A stretch of 36,345 bases of DNA. Origin: Acidobacterium sp. Its GTDB lineage: Bacteria > Acidobacteriota > Vicinamibacteria > Vicinamibacterales > UBA2999. The stretch covers positions 1 through 36,345 of the forward strand of contig NSIL01000026.1 of assembly GCA_002737365.1 (NCBI GenBank), read 5' to 3'. The notes under the pieces were generated by a model. The model was not told the origin of the DNA and did no database searches. It worked only from the letters and a program-made list of their open reading frames with translations. A program made the translations under genes and the position numbers. Positions 24,199 to 35,826 of the stretch are shown piece by piece. How positions within the stretch are numbered: the stretch's first letter is position 1; every line of letters starts with the position of its first letter.

Positions 24199-26820
24199 AT
24201 GAAGACGCGATCTTCCCTACCAGGCGTCGCCGCCGCTGCGGTGTTCGCCATCGTTGGCGGCTGGCTCGCCGCGCCGCCCGCCGCACAATCGCAGACCAAG
24301 CTCGTGGCCATTCCCATGCAGGGCGGATCACTCCAGCAGGATACTCGCGGCGTTACTGGATACCCCGCGGCGAGGACCGGCGGGACCTACATGCACAACT
24401 TCTATTTTCCGCCGGCGGTGTCGTCGACGCCGTGGTGGCCAGACTGGTCGCCCGATGGCTCGTGGATCGCGGTGGCGATGCACGGGTCGATCTGGCGGGT
24501 GGACCCTGCCACGGGACGCGCCAATGAGCTGACGGCGGGACCGACCTATCATTCGTCGCCCGACATCTCACCCGACGGGAAGTGGCTGATCTACACGGCC
24601 GACTACGACTCGCGGAAGATTCAGCTCGAGATCCTGAATCTGGCCACCGGCGCCACCACCGCGCTCACGAGCGACGACCAGATCTACACCGACCCGGTGT
24701 TCTCGCCCGACGGCACACGGGTCGCGTACGTGTCCACGGCACCGAACGGCTACTTCAACGTGTACGTGCGACCGATCACGGACGGGCGGTGGGCCGGCGC
24801 CGAGGTTGCGGTGACGGCCGACCATACATATCCGAGCGACCGCCTCTACTTCGGGAACGTCGACGTCCATATCAGCCCCGCATGGATGCCGGACGGCAAG
24901 GAACTCCTGCTCGTTTCCAACCGCAACGTCGCGCTCGGATCGGGCAACATCTACCGCGTGCCGGCCGTCGCGAAGGGCATGGAGAAAGCCGTCGTCGTGC
25001 GGGCGGAACAGACGCTCTACCGGCCACGGCCCGACGTGTCGCTCGACGGCAAGCGCTTCGTCTACGCCTCCACGTCCGGCGCTGCCGATCAGTACAACAA
25101 CCTCTACGTGCAGCCGACCATTGGCGGCGAGCCCTACAAACTCACGTTCTTCGAGCACGACGCCTTCCATCCACGCTGGTCGCCCGACGGCGAGTGGATC
25201 GCGTTCATCTCGAACGAAGGCGGGCTGCCGCAGCTGGCGCTGCTCGAGACCTACGGCGGCGCGCGGCGCACCGTGCACATCACGGACCGTCACTGGAAGC
25301 GTCCGGTCGGCACCCTCTCGGTGCGGGTGGTCGACGACGACACCGGCGCGCCGCTCGCCGTGCGCACGCACCTGACGGCGGCGGACGGCAAGCAGTACGT
25401 GCCGAACGACGCCTTCGCGCGCGTGTCCGGGATCGGCGACCGCCTCTTCCACACGCCGGGGCCCTTCACGGTTCAGATGCCTGCGGGCAAGGTCACCATG
25501 ACGACCGTCGCCGGCTTCGAGCGTCCGTTCGTCACCACGGACGCCGAGGTCCGGGCCGGTGATGTGACGCTCGTCACCGTTCGCATGAAGCGCCTGACCG
25601 ATCTCAACGCGCGCGGCTGGTACAGCGGCTCCACGCATGTCCACATGAACTACGCCGGCAATCTGCACAACACGCTCGAGAACCTGATGATGATGTCGGC
25701 CGCCGAGGATCAGGACGTCGTCAACGAGCAGGTGGCCAACAAGGACAATCGCATCCTCGACTACCAGCACTTCGTCCCGGGTGGCGGCGCGCATCCACTG
25801 TCGACCAAGGACCGCGTACTCGTGGTGGGCCAGGAGTACCGGCCACCCTTCTACGGCCACGTGTTCATGTTCGGTCTGCGGGATCACCTGATCTCGCCCT
25901 TCACCACCGGCTACGAGGGCACGGCCATTGAGAGCTTGTACCCGAGCAACACCGACATGCTCCGCAAGGCCAAGGCGCAAGGCGCCACCGTGGGCTACGT
26001 CCACGCGTTCACCACCGATCAGGATCCGCTGGAACTCGGCCTGGGTGGCGGCAAGGGCTTCATGGTCGATGCCGCCCTCGGCACGACCGATGCCGTCGAA
26101 TGGTCCGACGCCGGTCGCGGGTCGTTCGTGCCGTGGTATGCGGTACTGAATAACGGCTTCCGCGTGACCGCCACCGGCGGCGAGGACTCGATCAGCAGCA
26201 TGCACGCGAGCAAACTCGTAGGTTCGTCGCGCACCTATGTCTATACCGGCGACCGCGGCCTCACGATGGAGGCCTGGTTCGACGGTCTTCGCGCCGGCCG
26301 GGCGTTTGTCACGCTGGGCCCGCTCGTGACGCTGACCGTCAACGGCCGTGGCCCCGGCGATGAGGTCGTGCTGCCGGCCGGTGGCGGCACGGTCGATATC
26401 GCGGGCTGGTCGCGCTCCCTTACGCCGCTCGTCGAAGCGCTGCTCATCTTCAACGGCGAGGTTGTGGAGAAGATCCCGTTCACCGGCGACCGCACGACGC
26501 TCGACTTCACCCGCACGTTGAAGGTGACGAGGAGTGGCTGGTACCACCTGCGCGTCGAGGGCGCGCAACGCGAGCGGTTCCCGCTCGATGCCGGGTTCGC
26601 GCAGGCCTTCACCAACCCGGTCTGGATCAGCGTGGGCGGGGCCCCGGTGCGCAGCGCCAACGCCGCTGCCTATTCCGTGAAGTGGGTCGACATGCTGCGG
26701 CTCATGGCCGAGGCGTGGCCGGGTTGGCGATCGCAGAAGGAACGCGCGCATGTCTTTGCGCAGTTCGACGAGGCGAAGAAGATCTACCAGCAGCGCGGAG
26801 CCGAGGGCGTCGGGCGGTGA
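24199..26820 (+). CDS. Secreted CehA/McbA-type metallohydrolase with TolB-like beta-propeller
   Basis: An 873-residue secreted protein. A signal peptide is followed (about 55-370) by PD40/WD40-like propeller blades, each with the SPDG motif (DWSPDGSWIAVAM, DISPDGKWLIYTAD, VFSPDGTRVAYVS, RWSPDGEWIAFIS). A short beta domain then leads into a PHP-like amidohydrolase domain of the CehA/McbA group, with its first metal motif STHVHMN near residue 477 and further sites in GYVHAFTTDQDP and TATGGEDSIS. CehA members hydrolyse esters, carbamates or similar bonds. The start is ATG 24199, because GGAGG at 24189-24193 sits five bases before it; an in-frame ATG at 24187 overlaps this ribosome site. It appears to be a single gene. 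Confidence 0.85.
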   Translation: MKTRSSLPGVAAAAVFAIVGGWLAAPPAAQSQTKLVAIPMQGGSLQQDTRGVTGYPAARTGGTYMHNFYFPPAVSSTPWWPDWSPDGSWIAVAMHGSIWRVDPATGRANELTAGPTYHSSPDISPDGKWLIYTADYDSRKIQLEILNLATGATTALTSDDQIYTDPVFSPDGTRVAYVSTAPNGYFNVYVRPITDGRWAGAEVAVTADHTYPSDRLYFGNVDVHISPAWMPDGKELLLVSNRNVALGSGNIYRVPAVAKGMEKAVVVRAEQTLYRPRPDVSLDGKRFVYASTSGAADQYNNLYVQPTIGGEPYKLTFFEHDAFHPRWSPDGEWIAFISNEGGLPQLALLETYGGARRTVHITDRHWKRPVGTLSVRVVDDDTGAPLAVRTHLTAADGKQYVPNDAFARVSGIGDRLFHTPGPFTVQMPAGKVTMTTVAGFERPFVTTDAEVRAGDVTLVTVRMKRLTDLNARGWYSGSTHVHMNYAGNLHNTLENLMMMSAAEDQDVVNEQVANKDNRILDYQHFVPGGGAHPLSTKDRVLVVGQEYRPPFYGHVFMFGLRDHLISPFTTGYEGTAIESLYPSNTDMLRKAKAQGATVGYVHAFTTDQDPLELGLGGGKGFMVDAALGTTDAVEWSDAGRGSFVPWYAVLNNGFRVTATGGEDSISSMHASKLVGSSRTYVYTGDRGLTMEAWFDGLRAGRAFVTLGPLVTLTVNGRGPGDEVVLPAGGGTVDIAGWSRSLTPLVEALLIFNGEVVEKIPFTGDRTTLDFTRTLKVTRSGWYHLRVEGAQRERFPLDAGFAQAFTNPVWISVGGAPVRSANAAAYSVKWVDMLRLMAEAWPGWRSQKERAHVFAQFDEAKKIYQQRGAEGVGR

Positions 26821-26929
26821 GCCTCCGGCTGCCGCTCGCCGTTCTGGGGCTGCCATCGGCCCAGCAGCGCCGCCAAGGGGGCGGCCAGATCCGCATCACG
26901 CACCATCGGCAGGGCCGGCCCCTCGGCCT

Positions 26930-28145
26930 CTAGTACGACTTTGTTGAGTTCGTAGCGGTATTTCCTCCAGTTTCAGCAACATGTTCAGGTGCTGTCGATG
27001 TGTCAGGAAATAGTGCGCCGTCAGAATATTCGGTGACCACCGCGCGGGCCTGGGGAAAGGTCAGATCGTGGCGGCATCGCCGCTGGCGTTCGCGTTGGAT
27101 GAAGGCGTAGTCGATTGCGGTCAGCACGACGTGTCGATGCCAGCCGTGAAACGACCGGCCTTCGAAATGGTCGAGCCCCAGTTCGTCTTTCAGCTCGGCG
27201 TACTGTTGCTCGATCGCCCAGCGGTGATGCGCCAGGCGCACCACCGCCTTGAGCGACGCGGCGGGTCCGCCAGTCGTGCGCGGGGGGCACGCGACATGCC
27301 CAGAACCGGGCGCGCCACGGGGCGTGTGTGCCATTGCGCCAACTGACCGTCCGCCAGTGGCGGGCGGCGGTCTGTGCCGCCACCTCGCGGATGCTGATCG
27401 GCGTGACACCCGGCGCGAGCTGGGGCCGCGACGCCGGGCGACCGCGGCCGGTCCGGGAGGGCGGCGGCTGGGTGCGTGGCGTGCCGATAAACACGGTGAG
27501 ATGCGAGGACACGCCCAGGGCGTACGGCACATCGATGGTGTGCAGCATGCGGCGCACGGCCGTACAGTCGCCGAATTTCGCGTCCGCCACGACGGCGGTT
27601 ACCGTGATCCCCGAGGCCCGCACCTGCCGCAACAACGTGAGGGCGTGACGCCATTTTTCTTGGAACACGACCGCGGTAGGAATGCGACCGCGGGCGCGTT
27701 GCGCCGGGGTCAACCACGTCGTCGGCAGATACAGACGGGCGCCGACCAACCACGCCTGCGGGCCCGTCCACCGAGCCGCGGTGACCGCGACTTGGCAATT
27801 GCCGATCTTGCCCAACGTGCCCGAGTACTGGCGACTGACGCCGACCGACGCGCGTCCCTGTTTGGGAAAGCCCGTACCGTCCAGCACGAGAATGCCCTCG
27901 CGCGCCGGAATCGCGGCCCGCAGACGCCGCCACACCGCCTCCGCATTCCAGTCGACTTCGCTGATGAAGTACTGCAGGGCTTGATAACTGCCTGGGTCGC
28001 GCAGTCGTGCCCACATCACCTCCATCGACTTGCGACGGCTGTCGCTCAGCACGCCTTCGACGTAGCGCCGCAAGCCGCCTCGCTGGGCGCGATGATTGAA
28101 GGCCGGCTCGAACGTTTCGAGGACGACAGACGGTATTAGCGGCCT
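26930..28145 (-). pseudogene. IS701-family transposase, deleted and frameshifted
   Basis: The first frame (28145 to about 27290) reads RRYVEGVLSDSRRKSMEVMW, then ILVLDGTGFPKQG with the first catalytic Asp, and AVVADAKFGD with the second. The second frame (about 27280 to 26930) reads AVVRLAHHRWAIEQQY and LKDELGLDHFEGRS with the catalytic Glu, and HRHVVLTAIDYAF. Between RVPPAHDWRT and the second frame, the family normally has about 30 further residues (the WLLCE and YFLSNLP region). So the gene has both a deletion and a frame change near 27280-27300, close to a G6 run. No ATG or GTG start is present at the N-terminus: the open frame begins after a TAA near 28152, and an internal TTG lies at 28073. 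Confidence 0.75.
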
Positions 28146-28180
28146 CTTCTGTTAACGGAACGCTCGTTCTCAGACCCAGC
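28121..28180. repeat. Copy B of the 60-bp repeat
   Basis: Matches 8486-8546, including TATTAGCGGCCTCT and CTGTTAACGG. It overlaps the start of the transposase reading frame. To its right, up to 28286, no gene is seen. Confidence 0.65.
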
Positions 28181-28286
28181 GCTGACCAGGCTGCTTCCCA
28201 GCCTCGCGCCGTGCAGACGCACCACGAAGGGCGTGCCAGGGTCGAGCACGTCGGCACCCGATTCTCGCGGTCACGTGCCGTCAGCC

Positions 28287-29897
28287 TCAGCTCTCCCAGT
28301 CGGCGGCCGACGGCATGTCCGTCGTGTGGGTGGTGAGGTAGGTGCGAATCACCCCGGCCGCCCTGTGTGCCGTCTCAGGACCCAGGCGCGCGCTCAGCGC
28401 GTGTTCTACGAACCGGTCGATGGCCTGGTACGGATCAGCGATGGGCGCCGACACGCACGCCTCCCGTGCAGCCTCGGGGAAGGCGTCCGGCCCCTGCAGC
28501 CGATAGCTCAGGCCGATGTTGGATGAACACACCAGATGGGTCAGCAGCTCTGGGTCGTCGAGGTACGCCTCCAGGCTGGGAAGGCAGCCAACCAGTTCGG
28601 CCAGATCGTCGGCATAGCGCGTGTAGTGGACGAGCGTGCGGGTGTGCTTCGAATTGGCGAAGAAGTCCTCCTCGCGCGCACAATCTTCGTCGATCACACG
28701 CGTCATCTCGCTCTTCGCGGGCAACTCTCGCTCCCCGCTGCACAGCAGCGCGAAGTGCCGGGCCAGCAGTTCCGAGAGCACCGGAAGCCCGCCCTGCCGC
28801 GGGCGCGCCCAACCGAACAGCGCCACGCGCCTGCCGAGATCGGGATGAAACGCATGCTTGTACAGCCGGCGGACATCGGGAATCTCGACGTTCGTGAGCC
28901 AGCCGCTGGGGATGGAACTCTCTTCGTAGCCCGTCGAGAACATGATCGCGTCCACCTCGAGCGACGATTGGTCGTTGAAGATCACCGTATCGCCCTCGAT
29001 GCGTGCGACCGCGGCCGGAGCCCGCACTTGAATGCGTCCATTGACGACATTGGCGACGACGTCGTCGTTCTTCTGCAGGGAACGACGCCCGCCAGATCGC
29101 CGATTCCATTCGTAGACCACCCGATCGTGCTCGCTCAACGTCCGCGTCGCCCTGAACGACCGCTTGAACGTGTAGAACTCGGCCCGCTGTTCGACCGACA
29201 TCCAGTGAAAGAGCCGCGTGGAATCGACGTCGGTGGTGCGCCGGTCGGGACCGCGATAGCGCTTGATGATTTCGGGGAACGTCCGCATGCTCAACGTGCA
29301 CGCGGCCGCCACGTTGGAAATCTGCAGCGTGATGTCGGCCGACGTTTCACCCATGCCCACGCACAGCACGCGCAGGCCCCGGAACGGCTCGGGGTCCTTG
29401 TAGGTGCCACTGTGCGCCACGAGGCCCGGGAACGTGTCCAGCCCTTCGATGCGCGGCAGGCGCGGGGCGCTCGCGCGAAAAGCGCCCCGGCAGATCGCGA
29501 CCGAGTCGAACAGCTGCGTGCCGGCGTCATGGATGTGGACCCGCACCCGGCCATCGAGCGTGGGTGCCACCGCCGTCACTGCGGTGCCGAAGTGGATGCG
29601 GGGCAGCAGGCCGAATCGTTCGGCGAAGGCATGGAGGTACTCGGCATACCGCCCTCGCGTCCAGAGTTCGCGCTTCTCTCGCGGCGGCGGGGGCATCCAC
29701 GTGAAGCACATGAAGTGCTGCGAGACGGTCAGACGCAGGTCGTCGTACGCAACGCCGGTGGAATAGTTGAAAACGCCGCCTTCCCGCTCGGTCTGCTCGT
29801 AGCACGTGACGTCGTGCCCCTTCTCCAGCAGCTCCTTCATCGCGATGAGGCCCGACATCCCCGCGCCGACAACACAGACTCGTTCTGTTCTACCCAT
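28287..29897 (-). CDS. Flavin-containing monooxygenase (FMO-like)
   Basis: A 536-residue NAD(P)H- and FAD-dependent monooxygenase of the FMO/Baeyer-Villiger group, which puts oxygen on N, S or ketone substrates. The FAD site VCVVGAGMSGL is at 7-17, the FMO fingerprint is seen as FPGLVAHSGTYKDPEPF, and the NADPH site is LCVGMGETSAD (canonical GxGxSxxD, here with Glu-Thr). FSTGYEES matches the C-terminal ATGY motif. Length is usual for FMOs. The start is ATG 29897; the ribosome site is weak (GAAGAG). The gene stands alone between a decayed IS and a chimeric pseudogene, which fits a transferred or relocated gene, though no base-composition test was done. Confidence 0.87.
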   Translation of the reverse strand: MGRTERVCVVGAGMSGLIAMKELLEKGHDVTCYEQTEREGGVFNYSTGVAYDDLRLTVSQHFMCFTWMPPPPREKRELWTRGRYAEYLHAFAERFGLLPRIHFGTAVTAVAPTLDGRVRVHIHDAGTQLFDSVAICRGAFRASAPRLPRIEGLDTFPGLVAHSGTYKDPEPFRGLRVLCVGMGETSADITLQISNVAAACTLSMRTFPEIIKRYRGPDRRTTDVDSTRLFHWMSVEQRAEFYTFKRSFRATRTLSEHDRVVYEWNRRSGGRRSLQKNDDVVANVVNGRIQVRAPAAVARIEGDTVIFNDQSSLEVDAIMFSTGYEESSIPSGWLTNVEIPDVRRLYKHAFHPDLGRRVALFGWARPRQGGLPVLSELLARHFALLCSGERELPAKSEMTRVIDEDCAREEDFFANSKHTRTLVHYTRYADDLAELVGCLPSLEAYLDDPELLTHLVCSSNIGLSYRLQGPDAFPEAAREACVSAPIADPYQAIDRFVEHALSARLGPETAHRAAGVIRTYLTTHTTDMPSAADWES

Positions 29898-29934
29898 GCA
29901 TGTTCGCTCTTCAGCTGCTCAAGTCCAGGTCGCG

Positions 29935-32343
<2,409 letters not shown>

Positions 32344-32360
<17 letters not shown>

Positions 32361-33510
32361 GCTCTTCAGCGCTTCGCTGATGGCGTGCCTGCTGGCACCG
32401 GCCGTGATCCGTGTGCCCGCGCAGGCTGCCGGCGAGATCGTGCTCGGCATGTCGGCTGCGTTCAGCGGACCATCGGCGGAACTGGGCCGCGGCGTTCGCA
32501 CCGGCGTCGAGTTGATGGTGAAGCGTGTCAACGAGTCGGGGGGCATTGGCGGCCGCCGCCTGCGACTCGTCGCGCTGGACGATTCGTACCAAGCCGATCC
32601 GGTCAAGGGCAACATGGTGCGGCTGATCGATCGCGAGCAGGCGGTTGCCGTGATCGGCAATGTTGGCACGGCGGGCGCGACAGTGGCGGTGCCGATCGCC
32701 AACGAGAAGAAAGTGCTGCTGTTTGGCACCTATTCGGGTGCCGACCTGCTTCGCAAGACCCCGCCTGATCGCTATGTCATCAACCTGCGCGCCAGCTACG
32801 CCGAAGAGACCAGCGTGATGGTACGCGGGTTGTTCAAGCGCGGCATCAAGCCGCAGGAGGTCGCGTTCTTTACCCAGAACGACGCCTACGGCGACTCTGG
32901 TTTTGCCGGAGCCGTACGCGCACTCAACGAGGCCGGGTTCCAGGACACCAAGAGCCTTGCCCATGGCCGCTACGACCGCGGCACCATCGCGGTGGAGAGC
33001 GGCGTGATGGCGTTGGTGGAGGCGCGGGTCAAGCCCAAGGCCGTGATTCTCGTCGGCACTTACGCCGCCAATGCGCGCTTCATCAAGCTGGCGAAACAGG
33101 TGGTGCCGTCGGCGATGTTCCTGAACGTGTCGTTTGTGGGGTCGGCGGCGCTCAACCAGGCGCTCGGTGCAGATGGTGAAGGCGTGATCGTGACGCAAGT
33201 GGTGCCGCACTACGATTCGCCCCTGCCTGGCGTGCGAGAGTTCCGAACAGCGCTGGCCAGGTTTGCGCCTGAGGTGCCGCCGTCGTTCATCGAGCTCGAA
33301 GGTTACCTGGCTGCCAAGGCGCTGGTCGAAGGCTTGCGTCGGGCCTCGCCGAACATCACCCGCGAACGGCTCGTCGATGCGCTCGAAAGCAGCCCCATCG
33401 ACATCGGCATCGGCCAGCCGTTGCAATTCGGCAAGGCCGAGCACCAGGGCATTCACGAGGTGTGGCTCACCGTGATTCGCAACCAGAAGTTCGTGCCACT
33501 CGACTGGTAG
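32344..33510 (+). CDS. LivK-like periplasmic binding protein coupled to the channel gene
   Basis: A 388-residue type-I periplasmic binding protein of the branched-chain amino acid/amide receptor class (Peripla_BP_6). A signal peptide covers about 1-28. It shows the usual GEIVLGMSAAFSGPSAELGR opening, VNESGGIGGRRLRLVALDD, AVIGNVGTAGATVAVPIA and VAFFTQNDAYGDSGFAGAV, and ends with IRNQKFVPLDW. The frame opens at TTG 32344, inside the channel gene; the ATT at 32356 or ATG 32380 are other possible starts. Either way the genes are translationally coupled. No ABC permease or ATPase is nearby, so I infer that it delivers ligand to the Cache-channel protein rather than to a transporter. Confidence 0.88.
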
Positions 33511-33559
33511 GCGGCGCACCCGCCTCTACGCATCTCTTGACGATGGTCTGAAGGCTTAC

Positions 33560-34380
33560 CCCTACGCATCAACTCAGACGGCGCCAGCTGCTAATCCGTT
33601 AGCTGCCGAGGCCGCGCGGCTGTTAGTGGAGTTGAACCCGCAAGTCGTCACGTAGCGGCGCGACCTCCACAAGAATCCAGAGCTTGGTAACCGCGAGACA
33701 CGCACCGCGAAGGTCATTGCCGACGAGTTGAGGAAACTCGGCTACACCGTCACCACCGGTGTCGCCACGACCGGCGTGGTCGGCGTGCTGGAGGGCGGCC
33801 TGCCCGTCAAGTCCACCGCCAAGGCCCAGTGGGCCGGCCAGGAGGTGGGCGTGATGCATGCCTGTGGCCACGACAACCACATGGCGATCTTGTTAGGAAC
33901 GGCCACTGCGCTGGAGCGGATGAAGGACCGCTCGCCCGGCGCACCGAGCAGATGATCAAGGAGAGCGTGCTCGAGAATCTCAAGGTGGACGCCATCTTCG
34001 GGCTGCACCTGTTTCCCTTTCCTGCCGGCACCATCGTCGATCGCTCCGGACCACTGATGGCGAGCGCCGACAGCTTCCTGATCCGGACCAAGGGCCGCCA
34101 GACGCACGGCGCCGTGCCGTGGGGCGGCATCGCCCCCATCGTGATCAGCTCGCAGGTGGTCATGGCGCTGCAAACCATCATCAGCCGCACGGTGAACATC
34201 ACTGAGGCGCCGGCGGTGGTGACCGTCGGCCGCTTCAGTGGCGGCAATCGCTCGAACATCGTCCTGGAGTTCGTCGAGCTCGAAGGCACCATTCGCGCCT
34301 TCAACGAGGACGTCCGCAAGAGCATTCACGAACGCATGCGTGCCATTGCCACCAACTACGCCGAGGCGGCGCGCGCGTAC
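33560..34380 (+). pseudogene. M20-family amidohydrolase, broken
   Basis: A HipO-like M20 metallohydrolase in pieces. The N-terminal part AAEAARLLVELNPQVVT is followed by TAG (33653-33655) where the family has Trp, then RRDLHKNPELGNRE continues in the same frame. After GVVGVLEGG about 15 residues are missing, including the usual ALRADMDA. EVGVMHACGHDNHMAILL keeps metal ligands. Near 33950 the frame changes and the FQPAEEG metal segment is lost; the other frame resumes with NLKVDAIFGLHLFPFPAGT and KGRQTHGAVPWGG. The similarity ends about 34372-34380, where the tail of the convergent XRE gene begins. It has three or more lesions and is not functional. Confidence 0.8.
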
Positions 34381-34907
34381 GAGTGCGGCTGCGACGCGTC
34401 GAAGTACATCGAATCGCCCTCTTCGAGCTCGTGCGCGTTCGCGCCCAGTTTCAGCAGCAGCGTGCCCTTCAGCACATGAATGAACTCCGCGCCGGCATGC
34501 TCGTGGGCGCGCGGCCGGGCCACCGGGGCGAACTTCACCCAATAGGCGTTCATCTTCCGCTCGGTCGCGGTGAAGTCGAGGCACTCGAACTCCCACGCGG
34601 CCTCACGCCCTCCGAGCTTCTCGCTGAAGCGGGTCCGTTCCGCGCGCCGGACAATGCCGAAGGCCTTGCGCGCGGCCGATGCGGTGAAAAAGTGATCGAG
34701 GCCGACGCCAAAGACCAGGGCGATGCGGAGCAGAGTCGGCAGCGTGGGGTACTGGATGCCACGCTCGAGCTTGGACAGCATGGCGGCCGACAATCCGGCG
34801 TGACGGCCCAGTTCGACGAGCCCCATCTTCTTCCTGAGCCGGAGCGCGCGGAGCTTGGGACCCACGGCATATTCACGCAGGCCACCGCTGATGGTGGGCG
34901 ACAGCAT
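34356..34907 (-). CDS. XRE-family regulator with cupin domain, C-terminus clipped
   Basis: A 183-residue transcription regulator. An HTH_3 domain spans about 15-72 (KLRALRLRKKMGLVELG, then LSAAMLSKLERG). The C-terminal cupin (about 115-178) has HEH at 135-137, E141 and H175 as metal-site candidates (VLKGTLLLKLG, LEEGDSMYFDASQPHSY). This type controls genes in response to a small molecule bound by the cupin. The last 10-15 residues usual after PHSY are replaced by ARAASA, encoded across the junction with the M20 pseudogene, so the final cupin strand is missing and function is doubtful. The start is ATG 34907; ATG 34928 with GGAGG two bases away is an alternative. Confidence 0.75.
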   Translation of the reverse strand: MLSPTISGGLREYAVGPKLRALRLRKKMGLVELGRHAGLSAAMLSKLERGIQYPTLPTLLRIALVFGVGLDHFFTASAARKAFGIVRRAERTRFSEKLGGREAAWEFECLDFTATERKMNAYWVKFAPVARPRAHEHAGAEFIHVLKGTLLLKLGANAHELEEGDSMYFDASQPHSYARAASA

Positions 34908-35074
34908 TTGCCTATTAGTTAAGCACATGGCCTCCAGAGGCACAACCAGGCAATCCGCCTTCGGCCCGCCTGCACCCGCCAATACCAGGGGGCGTCGAAC
35001 CCGACATATCGCGGTAGTGTTGTTGCCGCGGCGACAGTTTAGAAACCGAACTCAGGGAGAGCCAGACCATATCC

Positions 35075-35575
35075 ATGCTCGACGCTATTCTGCAGGAATT
35101 CGACAACGAAGCCGGCACGACGCGACGCGTGCTCGAGCGCGTCCCGACCGACAAGCTCGCTTGGAAGCCTCACGCGAAATCGATGTCGCTTGGCGTGCTG
35201 GCGCTGCACGTCGCGGCAAGTCCCGCGGTGATCGCCGGCTGGGCGGCACAGGACGAAACCGTGTTTGCCGACGACGAGACTCCGCCGCCTTCGTCCACCG
35301 CCGAGATCCTGGCGGCCCACGACGCTGGCGTGAAGACTGTGCGGGAGACGCTCGCCAAGATCGGCGACGAGGGGCTCAAGAAGACGTGGAAGGCCACCGC
35401 CGGCGGCAACACGATGATGACGATGCCGAAGGCGTCGCTGGTGCGGGCAATTGTCCTCAACCACTGGTATCACCACCGCGGCCAGTTGTCGGTCTACCTG
35501 CGCCTGCTCGACGTGCCGGTCCCCTCAATCTACGGACCGAGTGCCGACGAGAACCCGTTCGCGGCGAAGCCTTGA
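35075..35575 (+). CDS. DinB-family putative metal-dependent protein
   Basis: A 166-residue DinB-like four-helix protein with MLDAILQEFDNEAGTTRRVL as helix 1, LHVAAS giving the first His and NHWYHHRGQLSVYLRL the HxxxH pair of the metal site. This ending is the most typical DinB signature. It differs from the DinB protein at 18579 in both length and sequence. The ribosome site is weak (CAGGGAGA about 15 bases upstream of ATG 35075). It is divergent from the XRE gene, with about 165 bases between starts, and is followed by a long hairpin. The substrate is unknown. Confidence 0.85.
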   Translation: MLDAILQEFDNEAGTTRRVLERVPTDKLAWKPHAKSMSLGVLALHVAASPAVIAGWAAQDETVFADDETPPPSSTAEILAAHDAGVKTVRETLAKIGDEGLKKTWKATAGGNTMMTMPKASLVRAIVLNHWYHHRGQLSVYLRLLDVPVPSIYGPSADENPFAAKP

Positions 35576-35576
35576 C

Positions 35577-35619
35577 GCCGTTCTGATGTCGACGCGCTGC
35601 GCGTCGACATCAGAACGGC
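35577..35619. terminator. 20-bp perfect hairpin, probable bidirectional terminator
   Basis: Arms 35577-35596 and 35600-35619 pair perfectly (each contains TTCTGATGTCGACGCG or its complement) around a CTG loop. It sits three bases after the DinB stop codon. The convergent DUF4159 gene ends 207 bases further on. There is no T run on either side, so it might also be a transcript-stabilising or dispersed palindromic element. Confidence 0.65.
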
Positions 35620-35826
35620 CCGCCTGACCTGCCCATGAAGACTCTGCTCGCAATTACGCTCGACGCCAGGACCAGTACCATCACGGTCACCTCGATGACC
35701 GCGGGTTGACCACCGGGTGGCGCTTTCGTCAGGTGGAGTTAACATCCTGTCAGGGTAATCGGCAGGCCACGTCAGACCTTCACGACCAGCCGCCAAAGTC
35801 CCCCCGTGCGCGTCAGCGCTTCATGG
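35620..35826. other. Intergenic stretch, nothing clear
   Basis: Contains a 24-codon plus-strand frame from ATG 35635 (MKTLLAITLDARTSTITVTS) that may be a gene-start remnant but is too short to call. No regulatory site is recognised. Confidence 0.3.

Larger units (their letters stand above)
26930..28180 (-). mobile_element. Decayed IS701-like insertion sequence
   Basis: The segment holds a transposase gene on the minus strand and an end sequence CTAGTACGACTTTGTTGAG at 26930-26948, of the type seen at IS701-family termini. The transposase stop TAG falls in that CTAG. No matching end is visible on the other side, where the repeat shared with 8486-8546 lies instead. The element is probably truncated there and is inactive. 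Confidence 0.65.

Noticed and set aside
24568-26856. 762-codon minus-strand frame, the longest shadow
   Set aside because: Antisense to the CehA-like gene, whose motifs are clear; this frame has no domain or start support.
26821-26929. Short minus-strand frame ending in the CehA-like gene (PALPMVRDADLAAPLAALLG)
   Set aside because: Protein-like but too short, without a start or a recognised family; possibly a remnant cut by the IS.
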